Virus record (IMG/VR): IMGVR_UViG_3300046734_000050
Location: 1 to 55,179 of that record
Reading direction: 5' to 3' (one strand)
Length of the DNA: 55,179 nucleotides
Source: a virus
Shown here: positions 25,651 to 34,997 of the stretch, one piece after another
Numbering within the stretch: the first letter of the stretch is position 1
Layout of the letters: each line of letters starts with the position of its first letter
Position numbers and translations under genes: made by a program
Notes under the pieces: generated by a model
The model's input: only the letters and a program-made list of their open reading frames with translations
Databases searched by the model: none
Told to the model about the DNA's origin: nothing

Positions 25651-26921
25651 TGGGATTTAGTTTAGCAGGATTTATTGGTGGTGCAGCAACTCAAGGTTTA
25701 AAAGACATTGAGGCAGAGGAGCTACGTGTTAAAAAATTCTATGAGAAGGAACTTGACAGGTCTGTTGCAGAGCAGAGAGAGATGCGTAAAGACAGGCGTA
25801 AGAAAGTAGAATCTCGTATGGAACAAATAACTATGCTTGAGTCTTTCTTTGGGGATGACCCACAAGCTAGAAACATGGCGGCTAAAGTCGTAGCAGGTGG
25901 TACTGCTAATGTTAATATGATATTAAATACACTTCAAAAAGCTAGAGTTAATGGTGCGACAAAGGAAGATATGTTTAAGGCTATTCAGTATGTACCAGAT
26001 AAAGATGCACCTAATCAATCTTTTGAAACAGCTAAAGACGCTGCTGAATCAATCACAGAAGTGATTAAGCCTATTGAGTTTGATTCTATATCTTCCGCAG
26101 CCTCAAAGCAAACTAAAGGTTTATTTGGTAGGCTTGTTAATAAAGATAAAATCTTTAACACAATGGTTCAAGAATATAAAGACGTTGGTGGATTAAGAGA
26201 TGAGCCTAATGATAAAGTTGTTCAAGCTCTGAAGGGAACACTAAAGGTAGACTTTACTCAACTACCAACAGAGGTTAAGTCATTAGACCAAAACTTAAAT
26301 AGGGTAAGTGTAAGTATGTCTAAGCTAGATAAATCTAGTCCTACTTATCAGCAAGACTTTGACAAACTTAATAACGAAAAGAAACGTATCATAGGTATTA
26401 TGAATGAAAAAGCTATTGCTTTAGAAGGTACACCAACGGATACCTCTGCTAGTATATCTGTACTAGGTACAAACTTAAACAGTGTTATATCAGATGCGGA
26501 AAAGTCAGTAGGTTATGATAAAACTAAAAAGACAGCGATAGTAAATGGTCAACTAGTTGCGGTTGGCGATGCCCAAAAGATACGTAATAAAGTAGTTGAT
26601 AAGGCTAAGAAAGAATTTTTACTAACATTAGTAGATGGTAGTGGTCAGCCATTAAATAGTAAGGCTGCTTTTATAATAAGGTCAAGACTAAAAAATGAGT
26701 ATGAAGAGTTAATGGCTAGACTAGAAGGCAAGGAAGTAAAAAGCACAGTAGATAAAAAGGAAGAAGCAACTAAAATAGAGGTAGGTGTGGCTAAAAACTT
26801 TGGCTCTCCTGAAGCTTATCTAAATGACCGTAGAAAAAAGGGATTGAATAATGCTGCTATTAGAGTGATATTAAAACAAGCATACCCTAACGCAGACATA
26901 GATAAATTATTAAAAGGATAG
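25650..26921 (+). CDS. Helical internal virion candidate
   Basis: A 423-residue, Lys/Glu-rich, mainly helical protein with a short glycine-hydrophobic N-terminus (FSLAGFIGGAATQGL) and a coiled-coil at residues 20-60. It lies between two other large proteins in the position where podoviruses encode internal core or ejection proteins. No recognised domain. The C-terminus (KNFGSPEAYLNDRRKKGL) may be a separate small domain. Confidence 0.55.
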   Translation: MGFSLAGFIGGAATQGLKDIEAEELRVKKFYEKELDRSVAEQREMRKDRRKKVESRMEQITMLESFFGDDPQARNMAAKVVAGGTANVNMILNTLQKARVNGATKEDMFKAIQYVPDKDAPNQSFETAKDAAESITEVIKPIEFDSISSAASKQTKGLFGRLVNKDKIFNTMVQEYKDVGGLRDEPNDKVVQALKGTLKVDFTQLPTEVKSLDQNLNRVSVSMSKLDKSSPTYQQDFDKLNNEKKRIIGIMNEKAIALEGTPTDTSASISVLGTNLNSVISDAEKSVGYDKTKKTAIVNGQLVAVGDAQKIRNKVVDKAKKEFLLTLVDGSGQPLNSKAAFIIRSRLKNEYEELMARLEGKEVKSTVDKKEEATKIEVGVAKNFGSPEAYLNDRRKKGLNNAAIRVILKQAYPNADIDKLLKG

Positions 26922-26930
26922 GTATCCGCT

Positions 26931-29900
26931 GTGAGCAATACTAACTTTGAGCTACTGAACAATCTGTATGCTGATGAGGATATAAATGAAGAGAATAATA
27001 TTACCTCTCTGAATACCATCTATGGTGAATCTCAGATACCCGATGTTGAAGTAGAAGAGAAAGATGAAAACATAGAGTCCTTAAATAGCTTGTATTCTGA
27101 AGAAGAAGAGCAGACTATTGAGGATAAAAGACCTGCCGTTGAACAACTAGAACTCCCTGAAGAATCAACTAAAACATTAACTGAATTTGCCAACGATGAA
27201 AAGTTTATAGAAGACTTAAAGAAGTATGGTAAATCTAGATTTGGTGAGTCTGGTATTCCCCAAGAAGATGAAAGTAACGAAGACTACGTTAAACGTTTTA
27301 TAACACACACAAGGCAACTTGAAACTAATTCTCTAGACTTAGGTGCTCAAGTAGCTTGGATGCGTGGTGCTTCAGAACAAGAGAAAGCTAACTTTGGTAG
27401 AGTGTATCAAGAAATGGAAAGACTTCCATCCTTCTACGAAGAAGGTGGTACTAGTGTATTAAGTGCAGTTAAAGACTATGGTCTTTCTGTATTTACTGAC
27501 CCCTTAACTTACTTAGGTTTTGGTGTAGGTAAAGTTGTATCAGCAGGTGCTCAACAAGGAATCAAGAAACTTGTATTGGCAGGTGCAAAAGAAGCCGCTA
27601 TAAAACAATCCAATAAACTACTAACTAAAGGTGGGCTTAAGACAGGTCTGGCTGTAGGTGCTACTGAAGCAGGTGTAGGTGTAATCCATAGCTTAGGTGG
27701 TCAAGAGATACGACAAGAAGCAGGAATGGAACTTAAAGGTGAAGATGGTAAGGTAGACTACGACTTAGGTGAAGCTGCTTTATTCGGTACTATAGGTGGT
27801 GTGCTAGGCTTTGGTGGTGGTGTAGGCATGAGTCGAAGTTTGTCTAAAGGAGTAGCCAAGAAAGAGATTGGAAAACAAGAAGCACTAGAAGCTGCTGAAG
27901 AGACTGTAGAAGAAACAGGTTTAGAATTATCTGAAGAAGCTATAGAAAATGTAAATAAACAAAACTTTAAATTTGATGTCAACGAAGGTTATAAAGTATA
28001 TGACAAGCTTAGTCCTGACTTCGATGTAGGTAAGTTAACTGACGTTAAAATAAAGAAGGATATACAGAATAGAGTTGGTCAAATTGGTGTACAGCTATTA
28101 GAAGAGATAGAACGACAGGGCAAATATAAAGACCTACCCAAAGAAATACTTAGCGAGAAACAGGTTACTAAGTTTGTAGGTAGACTACTTGTAGAGCAGG
28201 GTGATGTCATTGATGATGATGTATTGGATGCTGCTATAAGTCGTTCAGGTTTGTCTATGGAACAATTTACTCAAGCACTTAACGCAGGTCAGAACGAAGC
28301 AGGTAGTATACTTGGTGGGTTTGGTCAAGCGGGTAAGGTGTTTAAGAGATTAAAAGAACTAGACCCTGAGTTTGAAAAAAGATGGCAGAATCTTTATGGC
28401 TTAGAAAGTGAGACCCTAGGTTTTATGAACAAGGCTTATACTGTAATGCAGAAGCTAGACCGAAACCGTAGAGCATTAATGGTTACTCAGCTATCTACTA
28501 CTATACGTAACGTAGCTACAGGTGGTATGCGTATGACTATGGAGATGGGTGCTAACGCTATTGAAACATCTTTATACCATTTAGGTAAAGCTACCTCTGC
28601 TGCTTTAAGAGGTGAGGGTAGTGTGCAAGGTATAAAGAATGGCTTAAAAGATATGGCGAAAGATGCCTTTGGTACTCTAGCTTTTATATCAGATTCAGGT
28701 CAGACAAAAGAAATAGCTGAAGCACTTCTCAAACATAATCCTAGATTATATAGACAGATAGACAGGTCTCTACAAGAGGTAGGTGCAGATAGTAGTGATG
28801 ATTTATGGAGATTTTCTAAGTGGGCTAACAGCCTAAACATGGCTCAGGACAGGTTCTTTAGACGTGCTGTATTCTCAGCTTCTGTTGATAAACAGATAAG
28901 AAGAACAGGACTTAAGGGATTAGGTGGTGAGGATGCCGCAGGTTTAGCCGAAGCTTTAGCTACAGGTAAGTCAGTTCCCGCTAGTGTTTTAAAACAAGCA
29001 ACGGAAGATGCACTTTCTTTTACTTTCTCTCGGATGCCTAAAGCACAGAAGGGTAAGATAGGAGATAGTATTGCTCATTACTTTATAAAGTTTAATGAAT
29101 CATTAGGTCCTATCCCCGGTCCTGTAGGTACAGCGGCATTTCCATTTGCTAGGTTTATGGCTAATGCCATGCAGTTTCAATTTAGTTATAGTCCATTGAG
29201 TATTCCTGCCGCAGCTTTTAATACTGTAGGTGGTGCAACTAAGTATATAAAGAAGGCTATCACAGGCAAGGGTGGTGAGGGTGCAGAAGCACAGATGCGA
29301 TTAGCTAGGGAGCAGTTCTCTAAAGCCACTGTAGGTAGTGCTGCTCTAGTAGCCGCTATTAAGTATAGAATAGACAACCCTGATATAAAATGGTATGAAG
29401 GTGAAAAGGAAGATGGTAGGACTGTAGACCTCAGACCTTTCTTTCCTATTACTCCGTACTTAGCAGTAGCTGATGTTATTGTAAGACTAGGTCAAGGAAG
29501 AGAGATTGATACTAAGCAACTCATAGAAGGTTTAACAGGTGCTCAGTTTAGAGCAGGTGCTAGTTCATATATGATTGACTCAGCCTTTGAGTTCATGCGT
29601 GAAGATGGCAGTAATATACAACAAGAAAAACTAGGAGAGTTCTTTGGTGGGTATGTAGGTGAAATCTTTGGTGGGTATGCCACACCATTTAGAGTAGTTA
29701 AAGACATAGATGCAGCGTTTAACAAAGATGCAGCTACAGTTAGAGACTCTCGTCAAGTAGAAGGAAGTGGTGCACTAGAACGTGGGTTGAGTGCAGCTAC
29801 AAATGCAATACAAAGAAACCTACCTTTCGTAGGTAAGGATTTACCTGCACTACAAAGTCCTACGCAGGAAGGTGATGTCATACAGCAAGACCCTTTAACA

Positions 29901-30395
29901 ACACAGTTGACAGGTCAAAAAATGACAGCTAGAAGAACTGCTGTACAAAGAGAATTAATAAAGCATGGATATGAAGACTATCAGATTATCCCAACTACAG
30001 GCGATAAAGCAGCTGATGCCTACATTAAAAAGTATATGGGTAAGCTAGTAGCAGATAGTTTAGCCAATGAAATTGAATCGGATTATTACAAGGGTCTTTC
30101 AAGAGTTAAGCAAGAGGCTGCCATTAAAAATAAACTAAGCTTGTATAGAGACATTGCTAAAACATTAGGTGAAGCTGAAGCTATTCAAGAAAATACTAAA
30201 GCGGGTAAAAGATTTACTCCCTTTGATAGGGCACAATGGACACGGATGAGTAAGGTTGGTAGGAAGTTAGCAGACGAATACTATAAAAATAAATATGGTA
30301 AAACGGTTGCGGAGATGCAGAAAGACGAGCCTGAAACTAATCATTTCTATATAGGAAAAACTATAGGCAATAGTCTAAGTAGTGCTTACAGATAA
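26931..30395 (+). CDS. Very large internal virion / ejection protein candidate
   Basis: A 1154-residue protein, the largest in the window and the last rightward gene. The N-terminus contains three acidic repeats (LLNNLYADED, SLNTIYGES, SLNSLYSEE). Glycine-rich hydrophobic stretches near residues 190-310 could insert in membranes. The rest is helical. Size, order and hydrophobic patches resemble large podoviral internal proteins that travel with the DNA and form a trans-envelope channel. No transglycosylase motif is obvious. The start is GTG at 26931, with no clear ribosome site. Confidence 0.6.
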   Translation: MSNTNFELLNNLYADEDINEENNITSLNTIYGESQIPDVEVEEKDENIESLNSLYSEEEEQTIEDKRPAVEQLELPEESTKTLTEFANDEKFIEDLKKYGKSRFGESGIPQEDESNEDYVKRFITHTRQLETNSLDLGAQVAWMRGASEQEKANFGRVYQEMERLPSFYEEGGTSVLSAVKDYGLSVFTDPLTYLGFGVGKVVSAGAQQGIKKLVLAGAKEAAIKQSNKLLTKGGLKTGLAVGATEAGVGVIHSLGGQEIRQEAGMELKGEDGKVDYDLGEAALFGTIGGVLGFGGGVGMSRSLSKGVAKKEIGKQEALEAAEETVEETGLELSEEAIENVNKQNFKFDVNEGYKVYDKLSPDFDVGKLTDVKIKKDIQNRVGQIGVQLLEEIERQGKYKDLPKEILSEKQVTKFVGRLLVEQGDVIDDDVLDAAISRSGLSMEQFTQALNAGQNEAGSILGGFGQAGKVFKRLKELDPEFEKRWQNLYGLESETLGFMNKAYTVMQKLDRNRRALMVTQLSTTIRNVATGGMRMTMEMGANAIETSLYHLGKATSAALRGEGSVQGIKNGLKDMAKDAFGTLAFISDSGQTKEIAEALLKHNPRLYRQIDRSLQEVGADSSDDLWRFSKWANSLNMAQDRFFRRAVFSASVDKQIRRTGLKGLGGEDAAGLAEALATGKSVPASVLKQATEDALSFTFSRMPKAQKGKIGDSIAHYFIKFNESLGPIPGPVGTAAFPFARFMANAMQFQFSYSPLSIPAAAFNTVGGATKYIKKAITGKGGEGAEAQMRLAREQFSKATVGSAALVAAIKYRIDNPDIKWYEGEKEDGRTVDLRPFFPITPYLAVADVIVRLGQGREIDTKQLIEGLTGAQFRAGASSYMIDSAFEFMREDGSNIQQEKLGEFFGGYVGEIFGGYATPFRVVKDIDAAFNKDAATVRDSRQVEGSGALERGLSAATNAIQRNLPFVGKDLPALQSPTQEGDVIQQDPLTTQLTGQKMTARRTAVQRELIKHGYEDYQIIPTTGDKAADAYIKKYMGKLVADSLANEIESDYYKGLSRVKQEAAIKNKLSLYRDIAKTLGEAEAIQENTKAGKRFTPFDRAQWTRMSKVGRKLADEYYKNKYGKTVAEMQKDEPETNHFYIGKTIGNSLSSAYR

Positions 30396-30406
30396 GACTA
30401 CTGCCT
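30365..30406. terminator. Inverted repeat at the convergent gene junction
   Basis: A 12-base arm at 30365-30376 pairs with 30395-30406 with one mismatch, around an 18-base loop. It spans the end of the last rightward gene and the gap before the last leftward gene, so it could stop transcription from either side. No T-run follows, so terminator strength is uncertain. Confidence 0.5.
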
Positions 30407-30413
30407 ACTAACG

Positions 30414-30806
30414 TTATCTATTATCCCCTGAACCTGATAATGTTCCACGTTCCTTTCTGCTATGTAACTTCTTCAAGTTTTCTTTCATAATCTCATTCAA
30501 TGGAACACCTACCTCTTTAGCCATCATAGCACAATACCAAAGTACGTCACCTATCTCTGATGCTATGGCAATCTTCTTCAACTCAAAGCCTTCCATATCC
30601 TCACCATCACGTATAAGTTTCTTTACCTTACCTGCTACTTCACCTGCTTCACTTGTTAACCCTAGAGCTAAATACTCTAGGGCTTTGTCTTTAGGGAAGA
30701 TGGCTGTTTGTCCTGCCTTCATTTCGTAGAACTCAGCAGTCATTATCTCTGCTATAACTATTTTATCTTTCATGTATTTGTTCGCTTCTTCTTCTAGTTT
30801 CGACAT
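30414..30806 (-). CDS. mazG: MazG-like nucleotide pyrophosphohydrolase
   Basis: A 130-residue protein with the all-alpha NTP pyrophosphatase signature: SEAGEVAGK (Glu53, Glu56) and ASEIGDVLWY (Glu84, Asp87), the metal-binding ExxE...ExxD pattern. The family hydrolyses (d)NTPs to monophosphates. In marine phages it is thought to affect nucleotide pools or alarmones, which remains open. It is the last gene of the early operon. Its start overlaps the upstream gene by 44 bases. Confidence 0.85.
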   Translation of the reverse strand: MSKLEEEANKYMKDKIVIAEIMTAEFYEMKAGQTAIFPKDKALEYLALGLTSEAGEVAGKVKKLIRDGEDMEGFELKKIAIASEIGDVLWYCAMMAKEVGVPLNEIMKENLKKLHSRKERGTLSGSGDNR

Positions 30807-31041
30807 TCTTTACCTTCTTAAGTTGTTGTGCATATGCAGAGTTATACCCACGTAACCATTCCCTTGCTTGCATAGTGTTTGGATTATATGGATTCTCTGT
30901 CATAATTATTTTAGCATCTCCATTTGTTTTCACATATTGCTTACCCTTGAAGGCATTGAACCCTCTATCAAATTGTATTCTTAAGGGAGCATCATACTTA
31001 CTTAGATTTGGATTTCTCTTTCTCTTGACTCTCGATTGCAT
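30763..31041 (-). CDS. Small basic conserved protein
   Basis: A 92-residue Arg/Lys/Asn-rich protein (RKRNPNLSKYDAPLRIQFDRG, split RKRNPNLSKY, DAPLRIQFDRG; then QAREWLRGYNSAY). The start is ATG 31041, chosen because AAAGGAG lies 8 bases upstream. The longer reading from TTG 31059 would include that site. From memory it is conserved in marine phages next to nucleotide-metabolism genes. Function is unknown. Confidence 0.65.
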   Translation of the reverse strand: MQSRVKRKRNPNLSKYDAPLRIQFDRGFNAFKGKQYVKTNGDAKIIMTENPYNPNTMQAREWLRGYNSAYAQQLKKVKNVETRRRSEQIHER

Positions 31042-31252
31042 TTTCCTTACTCCTTTCAAAATATTTTATTAGTATATTTATTCTTCCATCAAGATGTTCT
31101 AATGCAGACATCTCTTTCTCAATAGTATCTATCACAGTTGCACGGTCTCTTGCACCAACGGGGTTGGTTAGCATAACCTCTACGTTAGCTATGTGTGCGT
31201 TCATCTGCCCTATCATCTTAGTTTTTATTGCGTTAATTATCATATCTCTCAT
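30998..31252 (-). CDS. Small conserved helical protein
   Basis: An 84-residue protein with MRDMIINAIKTKMIGQMNAHI (split MRDMIINAIK, TKMIGQMNAHI) and ANVEVMLTNPVG, a pattern I recall as conserved across marine phages. It has a helical N-terminus and a Lys/Ser/Glu tail. It overlaps the genes on both sides (44 bases downstream, ATGA upstream). Function is unknown. Confidence 0.65.
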   Translation of the reverse strand: MRDMIINAIKTKMIGQMNAHIANVEVMLTNPVGARDRATVIDTIEKEMSALEHLDGRINILIKYFERSKENAIESQEKEKSKSK

Positions 31253-31668
31253 GCTTCTGCTCCTTTAAATGCTTTTATAACATCAGATGAAAATAACTTC
31301 TGTAGATTAAGTAAGTACATTCTAGATGCTTTGTGGTCTCCACCTGAGACAGACTTCTTATAATCTAAGTTCTTTATTATCTTCTTTAAACTCTCTGTGT
31401 TAAATACCAATGTGCAAAAAGTATCTTCTCCTACACACAAATTATGAAACCAGTAGTCAGATTCAGTTGCATCTATTCCACTTGGTTTACCATAAGACTG
31501 ATACTCAATGGCAATGTTACCTGTACGTTGCCACATATCTCTTTCACTTTTAACTTCTATCTTTTTGTTTTGTAACATGTCTGCTACAAGTTGCTCTCTC
31601 ACTTGCCCATACTCTAGGTCAATATCAAACTTCTTTCTGTTCTCTTTACTTGGTGCTAGGTTTTCCAT
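31249..31668 (-). CDS. Putative PD-(D/E)XK endonuclease
   Basis: A 139-residue protein. KIEVKSE (Glu38-x-Lys40) after an acidic helix (FDIDLEYGQVRE) gives the core of a PD-(D/E)XK nuclease. IAIEYQSYGKPSGIDATESDY (split IAIEYQSYGK, PSGIDATESDY) continues the fold as in small resolvase-like or restriction-like phage endonucleases. It may act in DNA processing or host DNA degradation. GGGAG precedes the ATG. Confidence 0.65.
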   Translation of the reverse strand: MENLAPSKENRKKFDIDLEYGQVREQLVADMLQNKKIEVKSERDMWQRTGNIAIEYQSYGKPSGIDATESDYWFHNLCVGEDTFCTLVFNTESLKKIIKNLDYKKSVSGGDHKASRMYLLNLQKLFSSDVIKAFKGAEA

Positions 31669-31822
31669 GTGTAACTCCCTTTCTCTTAGGTTTAAGATGT
31701 AATAGTTCCCTTATGTGTAGCTTCCTACCTTTAAAGAACACGATTAAGTTTATAGTTGTGTTGATGGAAATGGCGATAAGTAACCACCATTGCCACCATA
31801 ATAACTCAGCAGAGTCTAACAT
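31646..31822 (-). CDS. 58-residue single-span membrane protein
   Basis: The ATG at 31822 is fused to the stop of the ribonucleotide reductase gene (TAATG). The product has one transmembrane segment rich in Trp, Leu and Ile (about residues 8-31) and then a basic tail. Its 3' end overlaps the nuclease gene by 23 bases, and the nuclease ribosome site lies within it. Coupling and the clear membrane profile support a real small gene. Function is unknown. Confidence 0.55.
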   Translation of the reverse strand: MLDSAELLWWQWWLLIAISINTTINLIVFFKGRKLHIRELLHLKPKRKGVTHGKPSTK

Positions 31823-33735
31823 TAATTAGATGTCAAGTCAACTACTTCACAGGCATCTGCTGTGCAAGCTAGTTCTCTACCACCTGATGTAGTGTCTTCC
31901 TTCTCATAGTCTGCTAACTTTGACCAATCAATTGACTCAGGCATCTCATGTGACAAGGCATAATACTTTGCTTCATCTATATCTTGATAAGGTGCTTGAG
32001 CATATGTATGGTCACTGAATGGTAAGAAGGATATACCTGATACTTCATCAAAGTTCTTATACACCCATGCTCCTACATCCATCCACTCATCTTCCTTAAC
32101 AGATACAGTAACAGAAGGCTTGTGCTCACACCAATGTCTTTGGAACATTAGCCAATACTCTAGCTGTTCAATAGCAGACATCTGTGTTCTAGTAACAGCA
32201 CCTTGAGGTGACTTCATTGGGAAACTGAACACAGTAGTGCTATCAGGTTTCATAACACAAGGCTCATTTGGTATACCACTCTCTTTCATAAACTGTGTGA
32301 GTGGGTCTTTGTTATCACCACGTACAGTTCTGATGTAGTAGTCGTTGTGTCTAGCATGAATACCTGAAGCACTGTCAACTAACTGACTGACTGTACCACT
32401 TGGCTTTACACAAGTGATAGCAGTTGACTGTGGTATACCTAACTCTTTAGCCATTTTCTTGTTAGTTTCTACTGCTACTTCTCTTAGTATAGAGAGAACT
32501 TCTTCTGTCCAGATATTATTATCTAGGATACCTGTTAGGGAAACTCCTAATAATCTTTCTTCTTCTGTATTATCCTTCCATATCTTACGTAAATATTTAA
32601 AGCTAGTAAGAGTAGATTGTAATGTGCCTAATATAGTAGCCATACGTACTTTCTCTGTTAGAGATGCTAAGTCATCCGTAGCTCTACATACTACTTCAGT
32701 TAGGTTACAGAACTGATATGGTCGTAATATGATTTCACTACAGGGATTACAACCAAACTCGTGTTCAATCTCACGTCTACCATTCTCAGATGCCTTAACT
32801 TTGGCTGCCTGTCTGTTGAAGATACCACGTTCACCTGACTTAGATTCATATAATGATGTCCACTCTCGCATGAATGTACCCATCTCAGGCTTACCTTTAA
32901 ATGCTACAGAGTTATTGGCTAGTGCCCTCTGCCCTTCATTCTCCCACCATTGACCTGACTTAGCGTGTCTCATTTGGTCATCACCTAAGTTGGATAGAGA
33001 TATAAGAGCAGACCTACGTACACCACCCACAACTACAACCTCACCTATCTTGCACATAAGGTCGTGGCACTCAATAGGAAATAGTCTTCTACCTTTAGCA
33101 CCTTCAAACTTCTGTATGCAGAATTGAAACAGCTCAACTAAAGGTGCAGGTCCTGATGCCCTACCACCAAATGTTTTTAGCCTAGCACCTGCAGGTCTTA
33201 CCTCAGATACATCCCATGTAGGAACTTGTCCTGCATATAATAAAGATATTAACTCTCGTAATGCACGTGCCCAACCGGGTCTGCTATCAGCTACTTTTAT
33301 TATTGTAGATGACTTCTCAAAATGCTCATTGACTACAGGTAGTTTGTCTACACTTTCTCTTTCAACAGAGAAACCTACACCCGTACCACACATTAAAATG
33401 TACATACATTCATCAAATGAACGTGGACTATCTACGGGTATGTAGCTACAGTTATAACCACCCACGTGACACCTGTCTAGAGCAGGTCCTGCAGTCATTA
33501 AGGCTCTCATGCTAGGCATCACACCTAAACTCATTATCTGCTCTGTAAGCTTATCTTTTAAAGCTTTAGTAATAGTGTACGAATAGTTCTTCTTAAGGTG
33601 GTCAGACATGTAATTAAAGTATCTGTCTACTGTCTCACCCCAATTCTCTCTCCTCTGTTCGTCTTCCTTCCATCTTGCATAGCGAGAGAGTGCTATAAAG
33701 TTTTGATAGTCGGTTGGTAAATAGTTTTGTATCAT
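31822..33735 (-). CDS. nrdJ: Class II (B12-dependent) ribonucleotide reductase
   Basis: A 637-residue monomeric enzyme that reduces ribonucleotides to deoxyribonucleotides. Active-site residues are present: Asn330, Cys332 (thiyl radical) and Glu334 in GCNPCSEI, the redox pair Cys96 (NCSYIP) and Cys343 (FCNLTE), and the C-terminal electron shuttle Cys624/Cys629 (ACTADAC). The lack of a separate radical-generating subunit and the motifs place it in the adenosylcobalamin class, so the host must make or import B12. It supplies dNTPs for the adjacent replication genes. Oxygen-independent catalysis suits a marine host. Confidence 0.93.
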   Translation of the reverse strand: MIQNYLPTDYQNFIALSRYARWKEDEQRRENWGETVDRYFNYMSDHLKKNYSYTITKALKDKLTEQIMSLGVMPSMRALMTAGPALDRCHVGGYNCSYIPVDSPRSFDECMYILMCGTGVGFSVERESVDKLPVVNEHFEKSSTIIKVADSRPGWARALRELISLLYAGQVPTWDVSEVRPAGARLKTFGGRASGPAPLVELFQFCIQKFEGAKGRRLFPIECHDLMCKIGEVVVVGGVRRSALISLSNLGDDQMRHAKSGQWWENEGQRALANNSVAFKGKPEMGTFMREWTSLYESKSGERGIFNRQAAKVKASENGRREIEHEFGCNPCSEIILRPYQFCNLTEVVCRATDDLASLTEKVRMATILGTLQSTLTSFKYLRKIWKDNTEEERLLGVSLTGILDNNIWTEEVLSILREVAVETNKKMAKELGIPQSTAITCVKPSGTVSQLVDSASGIHARHNDYYIRTVRGDNKDPLTQFMKESGIPNEPCVMKPDSTTVFSFPMKSPQGAVTRTQMSAIEQLEYWLMFQRHWCEHKPSVTVSVKEDEWMDVGAWVYKNFDEVSGISFLPFSDHTYAQAPYQDIDEAKYYALSHEMPESIDWSKLADYEKEDTTSGGRELACTADACEVVDLTSN

Positions 33736-33903
33736 TTATATATCCTCGCTAACTAATTTCATATTGTTTATTCTTACTCCTTCTATTTCATGGAAGGCTT
33801 CTCTTATGTATTCTTCAATCTCGTCACTAACCACGCCATCAGCAGGTACAGCATACTCATCTGGGTCTATGGAAAGTGTCATCATTATCTTAACTTTTAT
33901 CAT
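33736..33903 (-). CDS. 55-residue small protein
   Basis: ATG 33903 to TAA 33736 on the minus strand, ending next to the ribonucleotide reductase start. The product begins MIKVKIMMTLSIDPDEYAVP, continues with an acidic DEIEEYIRE helix and ends in a KLVSED tail. I recall the pattern (VxxDPxEYxVPxDGxVxDE) as conserved in marine phages. It overlaps the upstream gene by 14 bases. Function is unknown. Confidence 0.6.
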   Translation of the reverse strand: MIKVKIMMTLSIDPDEYAVPADGVVSDEIEEYIREAFHEIEGVRINNMKLVSEDI

Positions 33904-34192
33904 CGTAGACCTCAATAAGTTTATTCAGATACCACTGTGCTTTTTTTAAATCCTCTACACCATTCTTATATCTGAATCTCCATAGGTATTTAACTATGTT
34001 ACCTTGTAAATAATAATCAAACCCATCAACTAACATAGCTTCTAAGGCATCGATGGTTTCAATACCCGCTTTGTTATAGTGTTTAGGACTATTAACCATA
34101 TCTTCTTCCATTTGCTTCTCCCTTTCTGCTCTGTAAGCCATGTATTCTAGATGTCTCATAGGCTTTTTATCATAGTCCGATGACGTTGTCAA
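33890..34192 (-). CDS. DUF3310 protein
   Basis: A 100-residue protein with the DUF3310 core: VNSPKHYNKAGIETIDAL, then GNIVKYLWRFRYKNGVEDLKKAQWYL (split GNIVKYLWRF, KNGVEDLKKAQWYL). The family is widespread in phages, sometimes called nucleotide kinase-like, with no settled activity. The start appears to be TTG at 34192, coupled to the previous stop (TTGA). ATGs at residues 12 and 18 are alternatives. It lies in the nucleotide and recombination gene block. Confidence 0.8.
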   Translation of the reverse strand: MTTSSDYDKKPMRHLEYMAYRAEREKQMEEDMVNSPKHYNKAGIETIDALEAMLVDGFDYYLQGNIVKYLWRFRYKNGVEDLKKAQWYLNKLIEVYDDKS

Positions 34193-34539
34193 TGCTTAGT
34201 TTCTCTTCCAAATGTAATATGTATTACATTGTCTTCTTCTTCTTTCTCTACCTTTGATGTAGGCTTGGATGGTATATCAAAAACATCCTCAATAGGTAGG
34301 TGTTTATTTGCTTCTTCTTCAACAGCGTCTCTAAACAATTTATTATGTTCCATCAGGGGAACAGTAGAACATATCTGCCTAGTTAAATTTAACATAGCTT
34401 CAAAGTCATCATCACTTAACGGGTTATCTTTTCCTACCATAATATTTAATGACACATCTCCTGTCCAGCCTTTAGAATCTAGGTGAGGTTTTATTTGTAT
34501 AACAAAGTCTTCATCGTCTAAGTATTTATCGCTAATCAT
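34189..34539 (-). CDS. Conserved acidic small protein
   Basis: A 116-residue protein with LSDDDFEAMLNLTRQICSTVPLME (split LSDDDFEAML, TRQICSTVPLME), which I recall from other marine phage replication regions. The C-terminal part is acidic and ends with VIHITFGRETK. It overlaps the endonuclease I gene by four bases (ATGA). No function can be assigned. Confidence 0.65.
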   Translation of the reverse strand: MISDKYLDDEDFVIQIKPHLDSKGWTGDVSLNIMVGKDNPLSDDDFEAMLNLTRQICSTVPLMEHNKLFRDAVEEEANKHLPIEDVFDIPSKPTSKVEKEEEDNVIHITFGRETKH

Positions 34540-34997
34540 TTTATTCTCCTTATTCTTTTTGCTACAAACTTAATCAGTTTAGGGTGTTTATTTTTACCTT
34601 TTTCTTTGAGCCAATCTTCAGGTATGATTCTATCATAATATCGGAATCCGTATTTAATACACCATTCTCCATATGTAGACTTTGCACCTTTACTTAATTT
34701 ACGTCTGCTGTTCTCAAACACAAATCTAATATCTAAATTAGGGTGTTGCTTTTTAATTGCTAAATGTTTCCTTCTGTCATTAGCTAGAAACCTACCCTTT
34801 GTTTCTATAATAACCCCGTTGCTTAATATAAAGTCAGGGGTATAAGTTCTGTAGGCTAGGTCTTCCCACTCTATCTTAATAGATTCGTAGTCATACTTAT
34901 GATTACGTTCCTCTAGATAGAGTGATACCTTATGCTCTAGCCCACTCCTATACCCATACTTATACGCAGCACGTGTTGCCTTGTGAGAAGGATACAC
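34536..34997 (-). CDS. T7-type endonuclease I (Holliday junction resolvase)
   Basis: A 153-residue protein with the full catalytic set of T7 gp3: Glu21 (SGLEHK), Asp55 (TPDFIL), Glu65 and Lys67 (IIETKGRF), nearly the same numbers as Glu20, Asp55, Glu65 and Lys67 in T7. It cuts branched DNA so replicated concatemers can be packaged, and may help break host DNA. It is coupled to the Cas4-like nuclease upstream (one-base overlap). Confidence 0.9.
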   Translation of the reverse strand: MYPSHKATRAAYKYGYRSGLEHKVSLYLEERNHKYDYESIKIEWEDLAYRTYTPDFILSNGVIIETKGRFLANDRRKHLAIKKQHPNLDIRFVFENSRRKLSKGAKSTYGEWCIKYGFRYYDRIIPEDWLKEKGKNKHPKLIKFVAKRIRRIK